NCBI GenBank assembly: GCA_036245525.1
Contig: BTPG01000006.1
Span: 67,450,708 to 67,514,707, forward strand
From: Semisulcospira habei
Lineage: Eukaryota > Mollusca > Gastropoda > Semisulcospiridae
DNA length: 64,000 bases
Direction of reading: 5' to 3'
Shown: positions 1-10,081 of the stretch, one piece after another
Layout of the letters: the number at the start of each line of letters is the position of its first letter
Position numbering within the stretch: the stretch's first letter is position 1
The notes under the pieces: model-generated
What the model was told of the DNA's origin: nothing
The model's database searches: none
The model's input: only the letters and a program-made list of their open reading frames with translations
Position numbers and translations under genes: made by a program

Positions 1-16
1 TGTTAGTACAGATGTT

Positions 17-229
17 TTAACCTCTTAACCGCCGGAAAAAGTGAACAGGATCCAGCTGCAAGAGGCATAGACCCTCATGAGCCCCGCAGTTGCGGGGGCT
101 CCTGAAGATCTATGCCTCTCGCTAACATCACTTTGAATCCATGTTCCTGGGGCGGTTTGTTCTCTCCGCCGTTGAATTAATAAAGATTTCAGAAATACAG
201 TATGCATCAACTGGCAGTTAATAGGTTAA
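17..229. mobile_element. Family A TTAA-ended hairpin MITE
   Basis: The element runs from TTAA (17-20) to TTAA (226-229). Family A has the inverted ends TTAACCCYTTCACTGCC and GGCAGTGAAGGGGTTAA. Its central near-perfect palindrome has the arm CAAGAGGCATAGATCCTCAT followed by GAGCCCCCGC. One side of the hairpin is followed by a conserved stretch ending in TTTCAGAAACACAGT. TTAA targets and CCY-starting ends are known from piggyBac-type transposons, so a non-autonomous piggyBac-like origin is inferred; no transposase is present in the window. Confidence 0.8.
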
Positions 230-368
230 TATAGAAAAAAATCCCCCTCCCCCCAAAAAAACCCAACCCAACAACAACAACAAAACACCTACCTGATCAA
301 CCAAAATCATGATATAATCATCCATTGACGCCAGTAAACAGAGAACAAATTGTATTAGCGAACTACTT

Positions 369-574
369 TTAAACTCATTCACCCCGACGGCCGTATTTCC
401 CAAATTTTGGAGGCGTCATCTAACCAGTTGCATGAGATGGATCGACCATGATAATTCAAGGGCAGTGTCAGATTTGCTTGGCGCTGACAGGCCTAATCTC
501 TAATCTGGCACTACCCTTGAATTGTCATGCTTGACCCATCTCCTGCTGTAGTGCGTCAGGGCTGATTGAGTTAA
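369..574. mobile_element. Family B TTAA-ended hairpin MITE
   Basis: The element runs from TTAA (369-372) to TTAA (571-574). Family B ends are TTAACYCATTCAGCCC and the inverse GGGCTGAATGAGTTAA. The central palindrome includes GACCATGATAATTCAAGG, GGTAGTGCCAGATTAGCTTG and a GGCGCC centre. A unique half carries the motif CCCAAATTTTGGAGGCGTC. In this copy the hairpin centre is partly degraded. Confidence 0.8.
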
Positions 575-1453
575 GGGCGTTAAACAAATCATGATAAAAC
601 TGCTCATTGACCTCAGTAAACAGAGAAATTTTATTAGCGAACTATTTTTTTTAAAAGCGTAAACAAGTCTGAAGGTGTGTAAAAAAAAAGGTTGCATTGT
701 TCGCGAAAAAGTCTTTGTCTGAACGTGTAACCTTTCCAGCATAAGCCACTTTATCCGCGTTACCAGACAACCCGAGAGACCTTAATGACCATGGTGCACT
801 TCTCAGAGAAAAGATTTATCGCAAAAACTTTAACGTGGATGGGATCAGGAATGCCGGAACAAGAGCACTTGAGAACAATCTTTTTGTGATAATAATTTCT
901 GTGATAATTTGCTGGGGAACTCGAGCTTCTGTCCACTAAATCCTGATCTGGCTGAAGATCTTGGTATATGTCGCCGACGAAAGGGAAGTCGGGCTGGGAA
1001 AAAACAGTCCACTCTAAGGCTCATCGACATTGTCGTAAACTTACCTTGGTGACTATCTCCGTTCAGTTCAACTTCTTTTGTTTAACCCATTTCCTGTCAC
1101 CGAATGCTTATTTGATTTTGTTTCTGAAATCTTTATTCACTCAACAACCAAAAGCCACAGCCCTCCACTGAATACGGATACAATTGGTCTCAACAAGAGG
1201 CATAGGCATCTATGTCTCTTGCAGATAGATCGCGTTTATTTTGTTCTCGTCATTGAGAGAGTATTTGATGGGATATGCCCATACGCCCTCCACCGCACCC
1301 TCACGAAATCTTGTCAGAGTTCATTTCAGTACTGTACCGACTCCGATCGGTGAGGTTGAATCGCACCGAACTTTGAATGGGTCGCTGACTTGGAGTATTT
1401 ACGAAAACTTTCTGAGTTCTAGTTTGACGATGCAACTGAGGCTGACGTCACCA
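575..1453. other. Unrecognised intergenic or intronic DNA
   Basis: No gene or family member was recognised. Positions 579-640 repeat part of the flank seen around 300-370 (CATGATATAATC-like, then CAGTAAACAGAGAA), so the family B copy at 369 lies between diverged direct repeats. Confidence 0.4.
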
Positions 1454-1520
1454 AGCAAGAGGCATTGATTCTCATGAGCCCCCGCAATTGCGGGGGCTCA
1501 GGAGAATCCACGCCTCTTGC
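1454..1520. repeat. Family A hairpin core without element ends
   Basis: Only the palindromic core is present, with arms starting GCAAGAGGCATTGATTCTCA and a GC-rich centre. The TTAA ends typical of family A were not found nearby. A more diverged core lies at 1626-1696. Confidence 0.7.
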
Positions 1521-2014
1521 AGAGACGGATGATGGCCTTGGATTGTTGAAGGCAGTTCAAAAGTAGTTAATTTCACCGACGACTATTTTTTTACTTTGAG
1601 GACGAAAACGATGCTGATCTGAGACAGCAAGACGCACTGATCCTCACGACCCCCTTGCAGTCTTCAGGTGCACATGAGACTCTACGCTTCGTGCAGATGG
1701 ACAGGAGTTTCTAAAGAAACCGTACCGTTCAAGTGATTGATGGTTTAATCTGGCCCAGGGAAATCTCTATCCCCTTAACCTTCCCCCGCGACAATGAACG
1801 GTCCGCAATCGGCGTTAGCCGAACATCAAACGAGGATCAGACTGGGCCGTATCTTGCCGGGCAGGCGCTAACTGCTGACTAAATCAATCGAGCAGCGATA
1901 ACAGGCGCAATCCTCTAGTAGCTAAATCAATCGAGCACCGATAAGAAACGCAATCGTTGTTGGCGTCAGTGCCGGGAAAGGATAGGCACCAAAAAGGTCC
2001 GTCAGTAAAAATGG

Positions 2015-2357
2015 TTCCCTTGAACGCCCACTACCGCCGTAACTGTTAAAATATACACTTCTGTAACAGATGGTTACGAACGCGAAACGCTACACACATG
2101 ACTATGCAAGTTTTGACACGGAACAATCCAGTTCAGCCCCCGTCGTCTTTATATCAAGTAAGCTGACAATGATTCCATTCCCGTTCTAGAAATACAACGC
2201 TATTAGTGCGAGAAACAGCTAAACAGAATAAATAAGTGCAATTACGCGTGTGCTTTTGCTGCGTGTCCCAACTGCTGTTAGAGTTCATTAGGTGTGTCGA
2301 CAAGGCATAATAAACACAAATGGTGCTGAAATGTGTCTTCAAATTTTACGCGTAATT
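2015..2357 (-). repeat. Dispersed repeat K, copy 1
   Basis: The reverse complement of this stretch matches 24229-24583 over most of its length. Shared segments include CAGCAGTTGGGACACGCAGC versus CAGCAGTTTGGACACGCAGC, CTTGATATAAAGACGACG and ACGGCGGTAGTGGG. The two copies are inverted relative to each other about 22 kb apart. No coding potential was recognised, so it is an unclassified interspersed element. Confidence 0.7.
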
Positions 2358-2560
2358 GTACTTTAAAATCTGTGAGAGACATAGAAGCTTATTAGCCTTC
2401 GCAGCCGTAGGCGCTCAGTGAAAATGTGTGCCTCTTACAAAAACTGTCTATGGCAGTTTAAAGGGTTTGCTGTGAACTCTCCCCTTGCTATTGGTTGCTG
2501 ATTGTGTTTTTGACATATTTGTTGATTCAACGCCAGAACATGGATAAAAAGTGGTGTCAG

Positions 2561-2625
2561 CAAGAGGCATAGATCTTCATGAGCCCCCGCATATGCGGGG
2601 GCTCACGAGGATCTATGTCTCTTGC
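2561..2625. repeat. Family A hairpin core
   Basis: Near-perfect palindrome with the arms CAAGAGGCATAGATCTTCAT and the inverse, and centre CCCGCATATGCGGG. Flanking sequence (AGTTGG on one side) matches the reversed family A interior, but a TTAA end is visible only weakly, near 2640. Confidence 0.7.
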
Positions 2626-2927
2626 AGTTGGTTTGTGTTAACGTTTTCACTTTAGTCCAGATCGTTCTTGAAAGATGGGACTATTTGCTGCAGGAACCCA
2701 CTGCCCGCTCCACACCATTCCTCAGTTGATAAACTTTCGCAGAGTCGGTTGTTGTTTTTCTCGATAATGTCGCACCAGCATTGGCCTGATGGTTCTTGAT
2801 GCCCTTGGAATACATACAAATACAGAATATTTCCTTTATTTTCCTGCATAAGACATCCCATTGGTCTCATTTACTAAGAATGCTGTTCAAATAATAATAC
2901 CGAATGTTTCTTTTGCTTTTCTTACAG

Positions 2928-3149
2928 AAGACATCCCAGATCCTCCAACTATCTCAAGATCTTCAGAGCCAGAGGTTCAGCCGGACGAATTCTGCATCGA
3001 CAAACGTCAGGCAGAGGACACAGGGTCGCTTAGCAACAGCGCCTTTGACCTTAGCGCGGAGACAGTTCAGGAGGGCGAGAGTCCAAGTCCTAAAGTTACA
3101 ACGCCATGTGAAGATGATGCCAGCAGTGTTCAACAGTCTCCTGAACCAG
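2928..3149 (+). CDS. ISX: Paired-like homeobox gene, exon upstream of the homeodomain
   Basis: This is the first exon of the homeobox gene visible here. It follows a strong pyrimidine tract and the acceptor CTTACAG ending at 2927, and ends at a GTACAT donor at 3150. It enters in phase 1 and leaves in phase 1, matching the next exon at 3865. The 73 or so residues are acidic and rich in Ser, Pro and Glu (for example SSEPEVQPDEF and ESPSPKVTTP) with no known domain, as is usual for N-terminal arms of PRD-class proteins. The initiating exon was not found in 1-2927 and may lie upstream of the window. The gene identity rests on the homeodomain exons downstream. Confidence 0.7.
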
Positions 3150-3163
3150 GTACATTTGGAATT

Positions 3164-3376
3164 TTAACCTGTTCATTGCCGAGAAAATCGGAACATCACA
3201 CAACTGCACGAGGTATAGATCCTCATGAGGATCTATGCCTCTTGCTGACACCTCTTTGAATGCGGCATGTTCTTGGGACATCTAGTTATTGTGTGTGTCT
3301 TGAATTGACAATAGATTGCAGAAACACAGTCCGCGATGGCTGGCTCAGTATAACATGGCATCTCTGACTGAACAAT
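3164..3376. mobile_element. Family A MITE 14 bp after a splice donor
   Basis: The left end TTAACCTGTTCATTGCCGAG starts 14 bp downstream of the donor at 3150. The hairpin core (about 3202-3243) has lost its GC-rich centre, leaving CATAGATCCTCATGAGGATC-like arms back to back. The right end (CTGAACAATTAATAG) is degraded. Confidence 0.65.
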
Positions 3377-3554
3377 TAATAGACGGAAAAGGGGGGGGGG
3401 GATGGGTGGAGCGGGGGGAAGGGTGAGGGGTGTGGGGGGAGGGGGTTCAGGAACCCTGAAGACCCCCACTCCCAGATCAGCCCACGGAGTCTCCCGCTTT
3501 CATCATTCATTCTGGTCTTTGTTACCGTGGACCTTCAAGGCTAATCTGAACAGT

Positions 3555-3789
3555 TTAACACCTTCCCTGCCACTGTGTGTACGCTGTACGTACGTTTTGG
3601 TTTATGAAATCTTGGTTCATTTAACAACAACAAAAAAAACCAACACCGTCCAAGAAACATGGATACACACTCGTCTCAGTAAGAGGCATAGATCCTCATG
3701 AGCCCCCGCATTCGCGGGGGCTCATGAGGATCTATGTCTCTTGCAGTTGGATCGTGTTCCCTTTTTATTCTCGGTAGTGAAGGGGTTAA
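3555..3789. mobile_element. Family A MITE, reversed orientation
   Basis: TTAA at 3555-3558 and at 3786-3789; ends TTAACACCTTCCCTGCC and GGTAGTGAAGGGGTTAA. The core palindrome at 3682-3746 is almost perfect around GCATTCGCGGG. It ends 75 bp upstream of the homeodomain exon acceptor. Confidence 0.8.
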
Positions 3790-3864
3790 TTATGCACGGA
3801 TGAGAGCCCAGGTAACAAACGGACCGAAACGCCCAGCCCTAACATACTCATGTTACTCTGACAG

Positions 3865-4022
3865 TGAAGGAGCCCCCGCCCAAGAAGAGAAGGTTTCGCA
3901 CGACCTTCAGCGCCGAGCAGTTGAAGAGTCTCGAAGAAGTGTTCAGCATTACACACTACCCCGACATCAACACGCGGGACAAACTTTCACAGAAAACAGG
4001 GCTGTCTGAGGAGAGAGTACAG
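3865..4022 (+). CDS. ISX: Paired-like homeodomain, residues 1-46 (helices 1-2 and start of helix 3)
   Basis: The exon follows CTGACAG (ends 3864) and ends before GTCAGT at 4023; phase 1 in, phase 0 out. It encodes a basic arm ([12 protein letters not shown]) and the first 46 homeodomain residues, with R5, F8, L16 and F20 in their conserved positions and [11 protein letters not shown] in helix 2. Joined to 4902 it gives a PRD-class homeodomain with WFQN, so Gln at position 50. Known for the class: such proteins are nuclear sequence-specific transcription factors binding TAAT-type sites. The intron between residues 46 and 47 is common in PRD genes. Residues just after the domain (LGNFGGLQDLQE) resemble those of vertebrate ISX, which is why ISX is preferred over VSX, RAX or UNCX; orthology is not proven. 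Confidence 0.8.
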
Positions 4023-4260
4023 GTCAGTGTTGGCAGTAATGATTCAGGGGGCGGATTTCCAGCAGGAGGGGGTTTCCAACACTTTGTTTACTTCAGAACA
4101 TTTTATCTTAGGGGAGTCCCTGCCTTCCGGTTTCCCCCAAAATATCATAAGACGTGAGGAGAGCCGGGGTGGGGGTGGGGGGGGGGGAGGGGGGGGGGAA
4201 GAGAACACATTCCCTCTGGCCAAACATCAAATGACAAATGACTTACCGGCCAAACGTTTA

Positions 4261-4350
4261 TATACTGAAGAGCAAAGAAATGTGACATTTTTGGAATAAA
4301 GTGTTCCTGATGATTCCCAAAATGTCGCATTTCTTTTGCTCGTCAGTATA
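4261..4350. mobile_element. Family E foldback element, TATACTGA ends
   Basis: Family E has inverted ends of the type TATACTGACGAGCAAAAGAA followed by ATGCGACATT, and is almost entirely palindromic. Ends with TA suggest a TA target duplication as in Tc1/mariner-type elements (inference). This copy is 90 bp. Confidence 0.7.
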
Positions 4351-4531
4351 ACATAAAACATAATAAAAGTAGTTTCATCATTTGCATTGTGATAAAAACA
4401 ACCCAGAAGAAGTCTTTAAAAAATAGTTGGACCCAAGCATTATGTTGAGTGTACAACGGTGCTGTACAATAGGCGTTGCTCGGAAATCAGACTTAGGTCA
4501 TACCTGCACGTGTGACGACGAAAACAGTAGA

Positions 4532-4746
4532 TTAACTCCTTCACTGCCGGGAAAAAAATGAACGCGATTCAGCTGCAAGAGACATAGATCCTCATGAGCC
4601 CCCGTGGGGGCTCATGAGGATCTATGCCTCTTGCTGAGACCAATTTGTATCCATGTTCCTTGGACGACTGGGGATTTTGGGGCGTTGAATGAATGAATGA
4701 AGATTACATGAAACCCAGTGTACGTTAGTTGGCAGTGAAAGGGTTT
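4532..4746. mobile_element. Family A MITE
   Basis: Left end TTAACTCCTTCACTGCCGGG at 4532; right end GGCAGTGAAAGGGTTTA with TTAA decayed to TTTA. The core hairpin (4575-4634) has a shortened centre, GCCCCCGTGGGGGC. Confidence 0.8.
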
Positions 4747-4901
4747 ATCCCTTATCACATTTTAGTCGGGGTTTTTAATCCATTGTGTGCTCCAAAAGAT
4801 GCGCAGTTTTTTTTTAATTTTATTTTTTTTATATTTTTTTTAACCTACTTTTGATTTCCGGAAGTCGTCTATTATGTCGGTGTGTGCGCGTGTTTGTGCA
4901 G

Positions 4902-5033
4902 ATCTGGTTCCAGAACCGACGTGCTAAGTGGCGGAAGTACGAGAGACTGGGAAACTTTGGCGGCCTTCAGGATCTGCAGGAGGTCAGCTACGTCCCCGCG
5001 CCCAAAGCCACGCAGAAAATCTCGCATGATCAG
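4902..5033 (+). CDS. ISX: Homeodomain residues 47-60 and post-homeodomain segment
   Basis: The exon begins after TTTGTGCAG (ends 4901) and ends at a weak GTCCGT donor at 5034; phase 0 both ends. It encodes recognition helix 3 (IWFQNRRAKWRKYE) with W48, F49, Q50 and N51, then LGNFGGLQDLQEVSYVPAPK. The post-domain GN.G.LQ.L pattern is the best family clue and recalls vertebrate ISX. The donor is the least certain boundary, but the join to 6514 is in frame and gives a plausible basic linker. Vertebrate ISX acts in the intestine; no statement about expression can be made from this sequence. Confidence 0.75.
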
Positions 5034-5100
5034 GTCCGTATACGCCAAAAGACTCAAAGATCGGCAACAGTGTTGCCAAAGAAGCAGACTTATCTAGGTC

Positions 5101-5133
5101 TCTCTCTCTCTCTCCCCCGCCCCACCCCCCCCT

Positions 5134-5193
<60 letters not shown>

Positions 5194-5228
5194 GCACGCA
5201 CGCACGCACGCACGCGCGCGCGCACACG

Positions 5229-5262
<34 letters not shown>
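5101..5262. repeat. Compound (CT)n/(CA)n/(CG-CA)n microsatellite
   Basis: A CT and C-rich run (5101-5135) passes into a long CA array, a CACG/CGCG stretch (5190-5225) and a second CA array. It lies in the intron and produces spurious His/Thr or Val/Cys open frames on both strands. The alternating purine-pyrimidine run could adopt Z-DNA (inference). Confidence 0.9.
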
Positions 5263-5264
<2 letters not shown>

Positions 5265-5326
5265 GTTTGTCTCCCTCGATTCGCTGCCGTAGAGGCAGTG
5301 AAACCACGGCGACAACCAGTGCGGGT
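5261..5326. repeat. Family F foldback
   Basis: Family F has inverted ends ACACTGGTTGTCTCCC with ATTCGCTGCCG arms. This copy is imperfect on the right side and abuts the CA microsatellite. Confidence 0.6.
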
Positions 5327-5554
5327 TTCGTCATTCTGTAGACAGGCTAACACACAGACCGACAGACGCTAATGTAACGCACACGTGTCCGAATAACAAT
5401 TGCTTGCATACGGGGACTAACTTCCTTATGAAAGGAAGATACAAATTGCCGCCAGCTGGTTTTCACAGCGGCCGAGCACTTCTTATATTTTTATGAATAA
5501 ATAAAATGAGTAAATAAAAGGAATAAATAGATTAGTAAATAAATAAATAGACAA

Positions 5555-6260
5555 AAACGGTCGACTTCGCATATAACAAAAGTCGGATATAACTTCACAA
5601 AAGTCGGATATAAAACACTTTTTCAGAGATCCCGACAGCGGTCTTTCTATGCCAATTACTTCGCTTGTAACAAACGTCGGATAATATAAGTTATTGGTCG
5701 GAGGGGTTCGCTACACGGACCTTTGTAGGCCTGAGGGAGGTCAAAGGAATCATTGTACCCCGAAGGCCGAAGGCCTGAGGGGTACAATGGTTCCTTTGAC
5801 CTCCCGAAGGCCTACAAGGGTCCGTGCAGCGAACCCCTCCGACTAATAACGTATTTGTTTTCATTCCTCCACTATTTTCGTAAAAGAAATCAAGAAGACA
5901 TATTGCGACTTGGATCACGCCAGACATGATTGACGTCAAAGGAATATACCTTTATACATAATAGACTTATGGCGTAATTTAAAATATGTCATGACGTTGC
6001 CGTCTCCAGTACTGAGTGTGCTTGTTGTTTCGAACAACACTAAGTAACTTTGTACTTTAGAACGTTTGGCGATCTTTTATAGAACAAAACTGGCATCCAA
6101 GATGCGTCATCGAGAGGGCTACAAAACGTCCGCCATTTTTCGCTACAGGGGCTTTTATATCACGGTCACATGGTACGGTTTGCGCTAAAGTGACTGGTCG
6201 TGTGACGTAGGGAGGAAAACAAGAAACATTGGATCCATTGGCTATCCGTTATATCCGAAA
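5555..6260. mobile_element. Possible pogo-like non-autonomous element around a 147-bp palindrome
   Basis: The left part contains ACTTCGCATATAACAAAAGT and repeated AAGTCGGATATAAC motifs; the right part has CCGTTATATCCGAAATTTGC in inverse. A long imperfect palindrome (5696-5842) with arms starting GTCGGAGGGGTTCGC sits between them. Related GCTTATAACAA motifs recur near 12790 and 31500. A pogo/Tigger relation is a guess from the end motif only. Confidence 0.35.
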
Positions 6261-6267
6261 TTTGCTG

Positions 6268-6268
6268 T

Positions 6269-6355
<87 letters not shown>

Positions 6356-6411
6356 TAAAAATAAATAAATAATCAATTAATTAAAAATAAATAAATAAAT
6401 AAATAAATTAA
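6268..6411. repeat. (AATC)n then (AAAT)n microsatellite
   Basis: About 21 AATC units are followed by AAAT-rich repeats, directly upstream of the family C element. Confidence 0.95.
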
Positions 6412-6491
6412 TTAACTCATTCGAGACACGCCGCCTCCGGATACGCGGCTTATTCCGCGTATCCGGAGGCGGCACGTTTCGAATGAGTTAA
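6412..6491. mobile_element. Family C TTAA palindromic element next to a splice acceptor
   Basis: This 80-bp near-perfect palindrome has ends TTAACTCATTCGAGAC and the inverse and arms CCGCCTCCGGATACGCGG. Family C has the TTAAC outer repeat but almost no interior beyond the hairpin. It ends 22 bp before the final homeobox-gene exon, so it may overlap the branch-point region. Confidence 0.8.
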
Positions 6492-6513
6492 TTAATTCTT
6501 TGTTTCTCTACAG

Positions 6514-6825
6514 AAGCTGCTCAAGAGGAAAGCAGACCAGTCTGACGGCGACTCCCCGCCACCGATTCCCCACTCCCCCACCCGCGGCCCCCTCTCCGCC
6601 CTACCCCTTCCATACTCCCTTTACACGCCATATATGGGACTGCCCCCCTTCATGTACTATCCCCCTCTCTTGTGCAGCCCGAGGATGGGAGGTGGGGCTT
6701 TAAGGGTGGGGGAGAGAGGGTTTGCGGGGAGAGGGGATTCCAGGCGATCCGACAGCATCACCGCACTACGACTGAAAGCACGAGAACACGAGGCTGCGGT
6801 GGAGATGCAGTTTTTGTACAAGTGA
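6514..6825 (+). CDS. ISX: Homeobox gene terminal exon with OAR-like motif
   Basis: The exon starts after TTTCTCTACAG (ends 6513), enters in phase 0 and ends at TGA (6823-6825). It encodes a Lys/Arg-rich start (KLLKRKADQ), a Pro- and Tyr-rich middle (PYMGLPPFMYYPPLL) and a C-terminal SDSITALRLKAREHEAAVE. The last motif matches the OAR (aristaless) motif of PRD-class proteins, where it is thought to modulate activation. A Gly/Arg-rich spacer precedes it. Recovery of a homeodomain and an OAR motif in phase across four exons strongly supports a functional gene. The part in this window encodes about 273 residues. Confidence 0.8.
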   Translation, partial: KLLKRKADQSDGDSPPPIPHSPTRGPLSALPLPYSLYTPYMGLPPFMYYPPLLCSPRMGGGALRVGERGFAGRGDSRRSDSITALRLKAREHEAAVEMQFLYK

Positions 6826-7256
6826 TTGTCAGACTGACTCATTGACACCTTCACGAATTCGCGTTTCTCTGGAATATTCATGAGGTGAAGGTCTTAAGAA
6901 GCCTCGCTTTCGATTAGTGACGTTCACTCTGTGGTGTGACGTTATTTTGCGTTTCACGTCACTGCAGGCCACGACTGAATCCAAGGGCGATGTTGCATTT
7001 TGGAACAATAAAAGAGGAACATTTCAAAGTGCGACTTCGAAAGGTGGCGGCGACTCAAACAATGAGGTGAAGGCCGTCCCAAAAGGCCTCGCTCGCTAAC
7101 AGTGACTGAAGGATAGTGAACTGCAGTAAGAGATTTTGAACGACCATTTCCCTGATCATTCAAAATGCAACAAAGACCCAACAACTGGAATTGAGTCAGA
7201 CCAGTACAGATCAAAGGTACAGCCTGATCTCGCCTGGCGCCCCGGTTTCCAGGCCC
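6826..7256 (+). other. Probable 3' UTR with poly(A) signal
   Basis: AATAAA at 7007-7012 lies 182 bp after the homeobox stop codon and is the first canonical poly(A) signal downstream. An imperfect repeat of the AGGTGAAGG...CCTCGC segment occurs at 6882-6905 and 7066-7092. The end of the transcript is not otherwise defined. Confidence 0.4.
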
Positions 7257-7339
7257 ATGATAGTTTAAGGATAGTGCCCGATTTGCTTGGCGTCTGAAAA
7301 GGCGCCAAGCGAATCAAGCACTATCCTTGAACTATGATA
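7257..7339. repeat. Family B hairpin core
   Basis: Palindrome CATGATAGTTTAAGGATAGT ... with a GGCGCCAAGC centre and inverse arm ending ACTATGATAG. TTAA ends were not found. Confidence 0.65.
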
Positions 7340-8004
7340 GACGATCTATCTACAGTCACAAGCGCAACGCGAATCAGGTAAATCGCTCTGGACGATCAGT
7401 CTCCATCATGAGTTCAAAACTACAGAATTTTGTACTGCCCAACATCTGCCTGGCGGAGACTTCCGTCAGCTCAGCCGTGAGGGTTCCCATCACGTTAACC
7501 CGCCTTTGGCTGTGGGTAGCTATTTTTGTCGCTACGAAAATCCCAACGTTCAGCCAAAAAATTAAAACACGGTCCGTCACTCCTTGGTCGTTACGAAGGA
7601 GTGGCGGCCCTTATTCAACAAGATGGAGGACTCTCTCTGGCTTCCCAGACCTTTTTTTTTTTTTTTTTTTTTGCTGTGGCCCCAAAGATACGAGCTGTCG
7701 GTACTTATATTATGTTCGATTTTTTTCTGGCCAGGAAAAAAAAGCTCTCCAGACAGACATTTTCAGTTAAGAAAAGAAAAGAAAAAAATGAACTTGAAGA
7801 CTTAATTTGTTGGCGTCACTTCAGCTTCATACAATGACCGAGCCAGTGCTGCCATAGACATTTGTGTCATTGTTATTGTTTGTTGTTGTCGGCGGTGGTT
7901 GATATCAACCTTGGACTTCGTTTCACGACTCGGACTAAATGAATACGACCCAACACGGTTGTGTAACCGTCCTGCCTAACATATCATTCCATTGTACATA
8001 AACG

Positions 8005-8228
8005 TTAACCCCTTAACTGCTGAGAAAACTTGAACACAATCGGAAGGCAAGAGACATAGATCCTCATGGCCCCCCGCAGTTACGGGGGGCTCATGAGGAT
8101 CTATGCCTCTTGCTGAGACCACCTCTTGTCTATGTTGTTTGGACTGTTGACGCTCTTTGGTATTGAACTAACAAACATCAGTGTCAGAAACACAATATAT
8201 ATACGTACACTGGCAGTGAAGGGGTTAA
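8005..8228. mobile_element. Family A MITE, complete
   Basis: TTAA at 8005-8008 and 8225-8228, ends TTAACCCCTTAACTGC and GGCAGTGAAGGGGTTAA, core palindrome 8047-8113. Confidence 0.85.
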
Positions 8229-8296
8229 TTTTGTTACAGATTGAAAGTTGTGATACTGATCTGCTGAACAGTAAATAATGCGTATTGTGTTCGTCT

Positions 8297-8404
8297 GTTG
8301 GGTCCCAAGCTAGGGACCGTCCCAGCCTCGAAGAGAGTGACGTATAGGGCCAATACGTCACTCTGCCTGAGGTTGGCTCGGTCCCCAGGTTGAGACCCAA
8401 CCTC
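8297..8404. repeat. Palindromic element J
   Basis: Arms GTTGGGTC...AGCCTCGAAGAGAGTGACGT and the inverse ACGTCACTCTGCCTGAGG...GACCCAAC. Single copy in the window. Confidence 0.6.
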
Positions 8405-8738
8405 GTCCATTGCCGATCCTGTTGAAACTGGGTCGTTACTTATGACAATGGACAAAGGAGTGACTGCCATGTATTAATAGGATGCATCGCCCCTTTGCCT
8501 TTGCATTGCTATGCCATTCCGGTTCAATATTTTGAACCACTGTCTGCAGCATATCACATCACTATGTACAGGTTGTAAAAAATATTATTTTTCATAAATG
8601 ACATGAAATAAGATAGTTTACTTTTACTGCTAAAATGTTTATTGAAGAAAGAGAAGGAAGAGTGTTTGTAAGCCTGGTGCAAATCCACCCTGTCAAGGCA
8701 AAAACACTAAGTCCATAAGAAAAGGGAGATTTTCATTG

Positions 8739-8858
8739 TATACTGACTTGCAAAAGAAATGCAACATTTTCGGAACCATCGGAAACACTTTAGTGTTTCC
8801 GATGGTTCCGAAAATGTCGCATTTCGACAATATTGCATTTCTTTTGCTCGTCAGTATA
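8739..8858. mobile_element. Family E foldback element
   Basis: Starts TATACTGACTTGCAAAAGAA, ends TTTTGCTCGTCAGTATA. The central arms CGGAACCATCGGAAACACT are perfectly inverted. A second, partial right arm is present at 8820-8845, and a lone end lies near 9574-9598. Confidence 0.75.
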
Positions 8859-8861
8859 ATA

Positions 8862-9672
8862 CAGTGAAACTATCTCTTCCACAAAAATGGTCCTACTGGC
8901 TTTTACTTATTAGAACAGGACAGAAATGTACATGGTTCAGCAAACAAGAGTTTAGTCAGTTCACCTGTTTGTAAATCTCTGTATATTTGAAGAAAAACGA
9001 ATGTGTTTCTTTAAAAATACAGGGTTTTATAAGCAAGTGATTCCTTTTCTTTCTTCATAAATACACTAATACACTTTCAGCCACTTTTTTTTTTTTAGCG
9101 CCCCCTCTCTTTCCTATCTCTTTTTTTTTTTTTTTTTTTGGTGCTTTGGCCACAGTAGATCTATGATCACTGGTCGATCATGCACACTTCTCTCCCCTGA
9201 CAATGCTATTATCTACTTTACTAAAATATTAGCACTGACAGTCTCCCCTTTTCTTTTCAGTTACACTAATACACTCATTTTTTAATGAGCTCGTCGTGAG
9301 AGGGAGGAAGATGTCTCAAATGTGTGAAGTGAAATAATAAATGGATTCATAATAAACTGTACAGACAAAAATATTGTAGATGTTGTTGCTGATGTATAGG
9401 CAGCGAGAGAGAATTGTTTTTATGACGTCATAACTCATCAATGTGCGATTTTTAAGACTAAACATTCTATTTGCACACGACATAACACACTCTTCATAAC
9501 ATTTTCTAATAAATGACGTCAAAATAACCCGGTTTAAAGCACATTTACGAAGAAAAGCGCTATGGTGAATAATTCGCCTTTCTTTTGTTGATCAGTATAT
9601 GTATCCGGTTCTTGTACAATTAGTCACTGATGCACACAGCGTCACGTCAAGTAAAGAGAAAAGTTCTTTTCA
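8862..9672. other. AT-rich DNA, nothing recognised
   Basis: Apart from poly-T runs (9086-9097, 9120-9139) and a lone family E end (about 9574-9598), no gene or element was identified. Confidence 0.4.
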
Positions 9673-9752
9673 TTAACTCATTCGTAGCCAGCCGCATCCG
9701 GATGCGCGGCACGAGCCGCGCATCCGGATGCGGCTGGCCGCGAATGAGTTAA
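9673..9752. mobile_element. Family C TTAA palindromic element
   Basis: An 80-bp palindrome between TTAA sites, with arms CCGCATCCGGATGCGCGGC and the ends TTAACTCATTCG and CGAATGAGTTAA. Confidence 0.85.
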
Positions 9753-10081
9753 CTTCCGACTGTACGGCTACTCGGGGAAACAACGCTCAAAGTAAATCAA
9801 AATAACAAGCTATAAAATGAAATGAAATTTTATTGTAATGAAACTTTATTTCTCAACGGATGAAGTAATTAGCACATGTGCCATTTTTTTTTCATAATTG
9901 CCGTTGTTACTCCAAGGAAAACAAGATCTATAAACCGCTGTATAAGTGCTAAAACGGGTCTACACGCGCGCTGATTAATAAAAGAGGGAGAGAATTTCTT
10001 ATTCTAAAAATATTTAATTAAAAAAATAAAAAATGCGTAAATGAAGCCCTGTTAAGAGACATTGATTCTCACGAAGCCCTG

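Noticed and set aside
4851..5372. Open frame of 173 residues with His/Thr and Ala-rich repeats after the homeodomain
   Set aside because: Only 4902-5033 is exon; the rest is read-through into a CA microsatellite.
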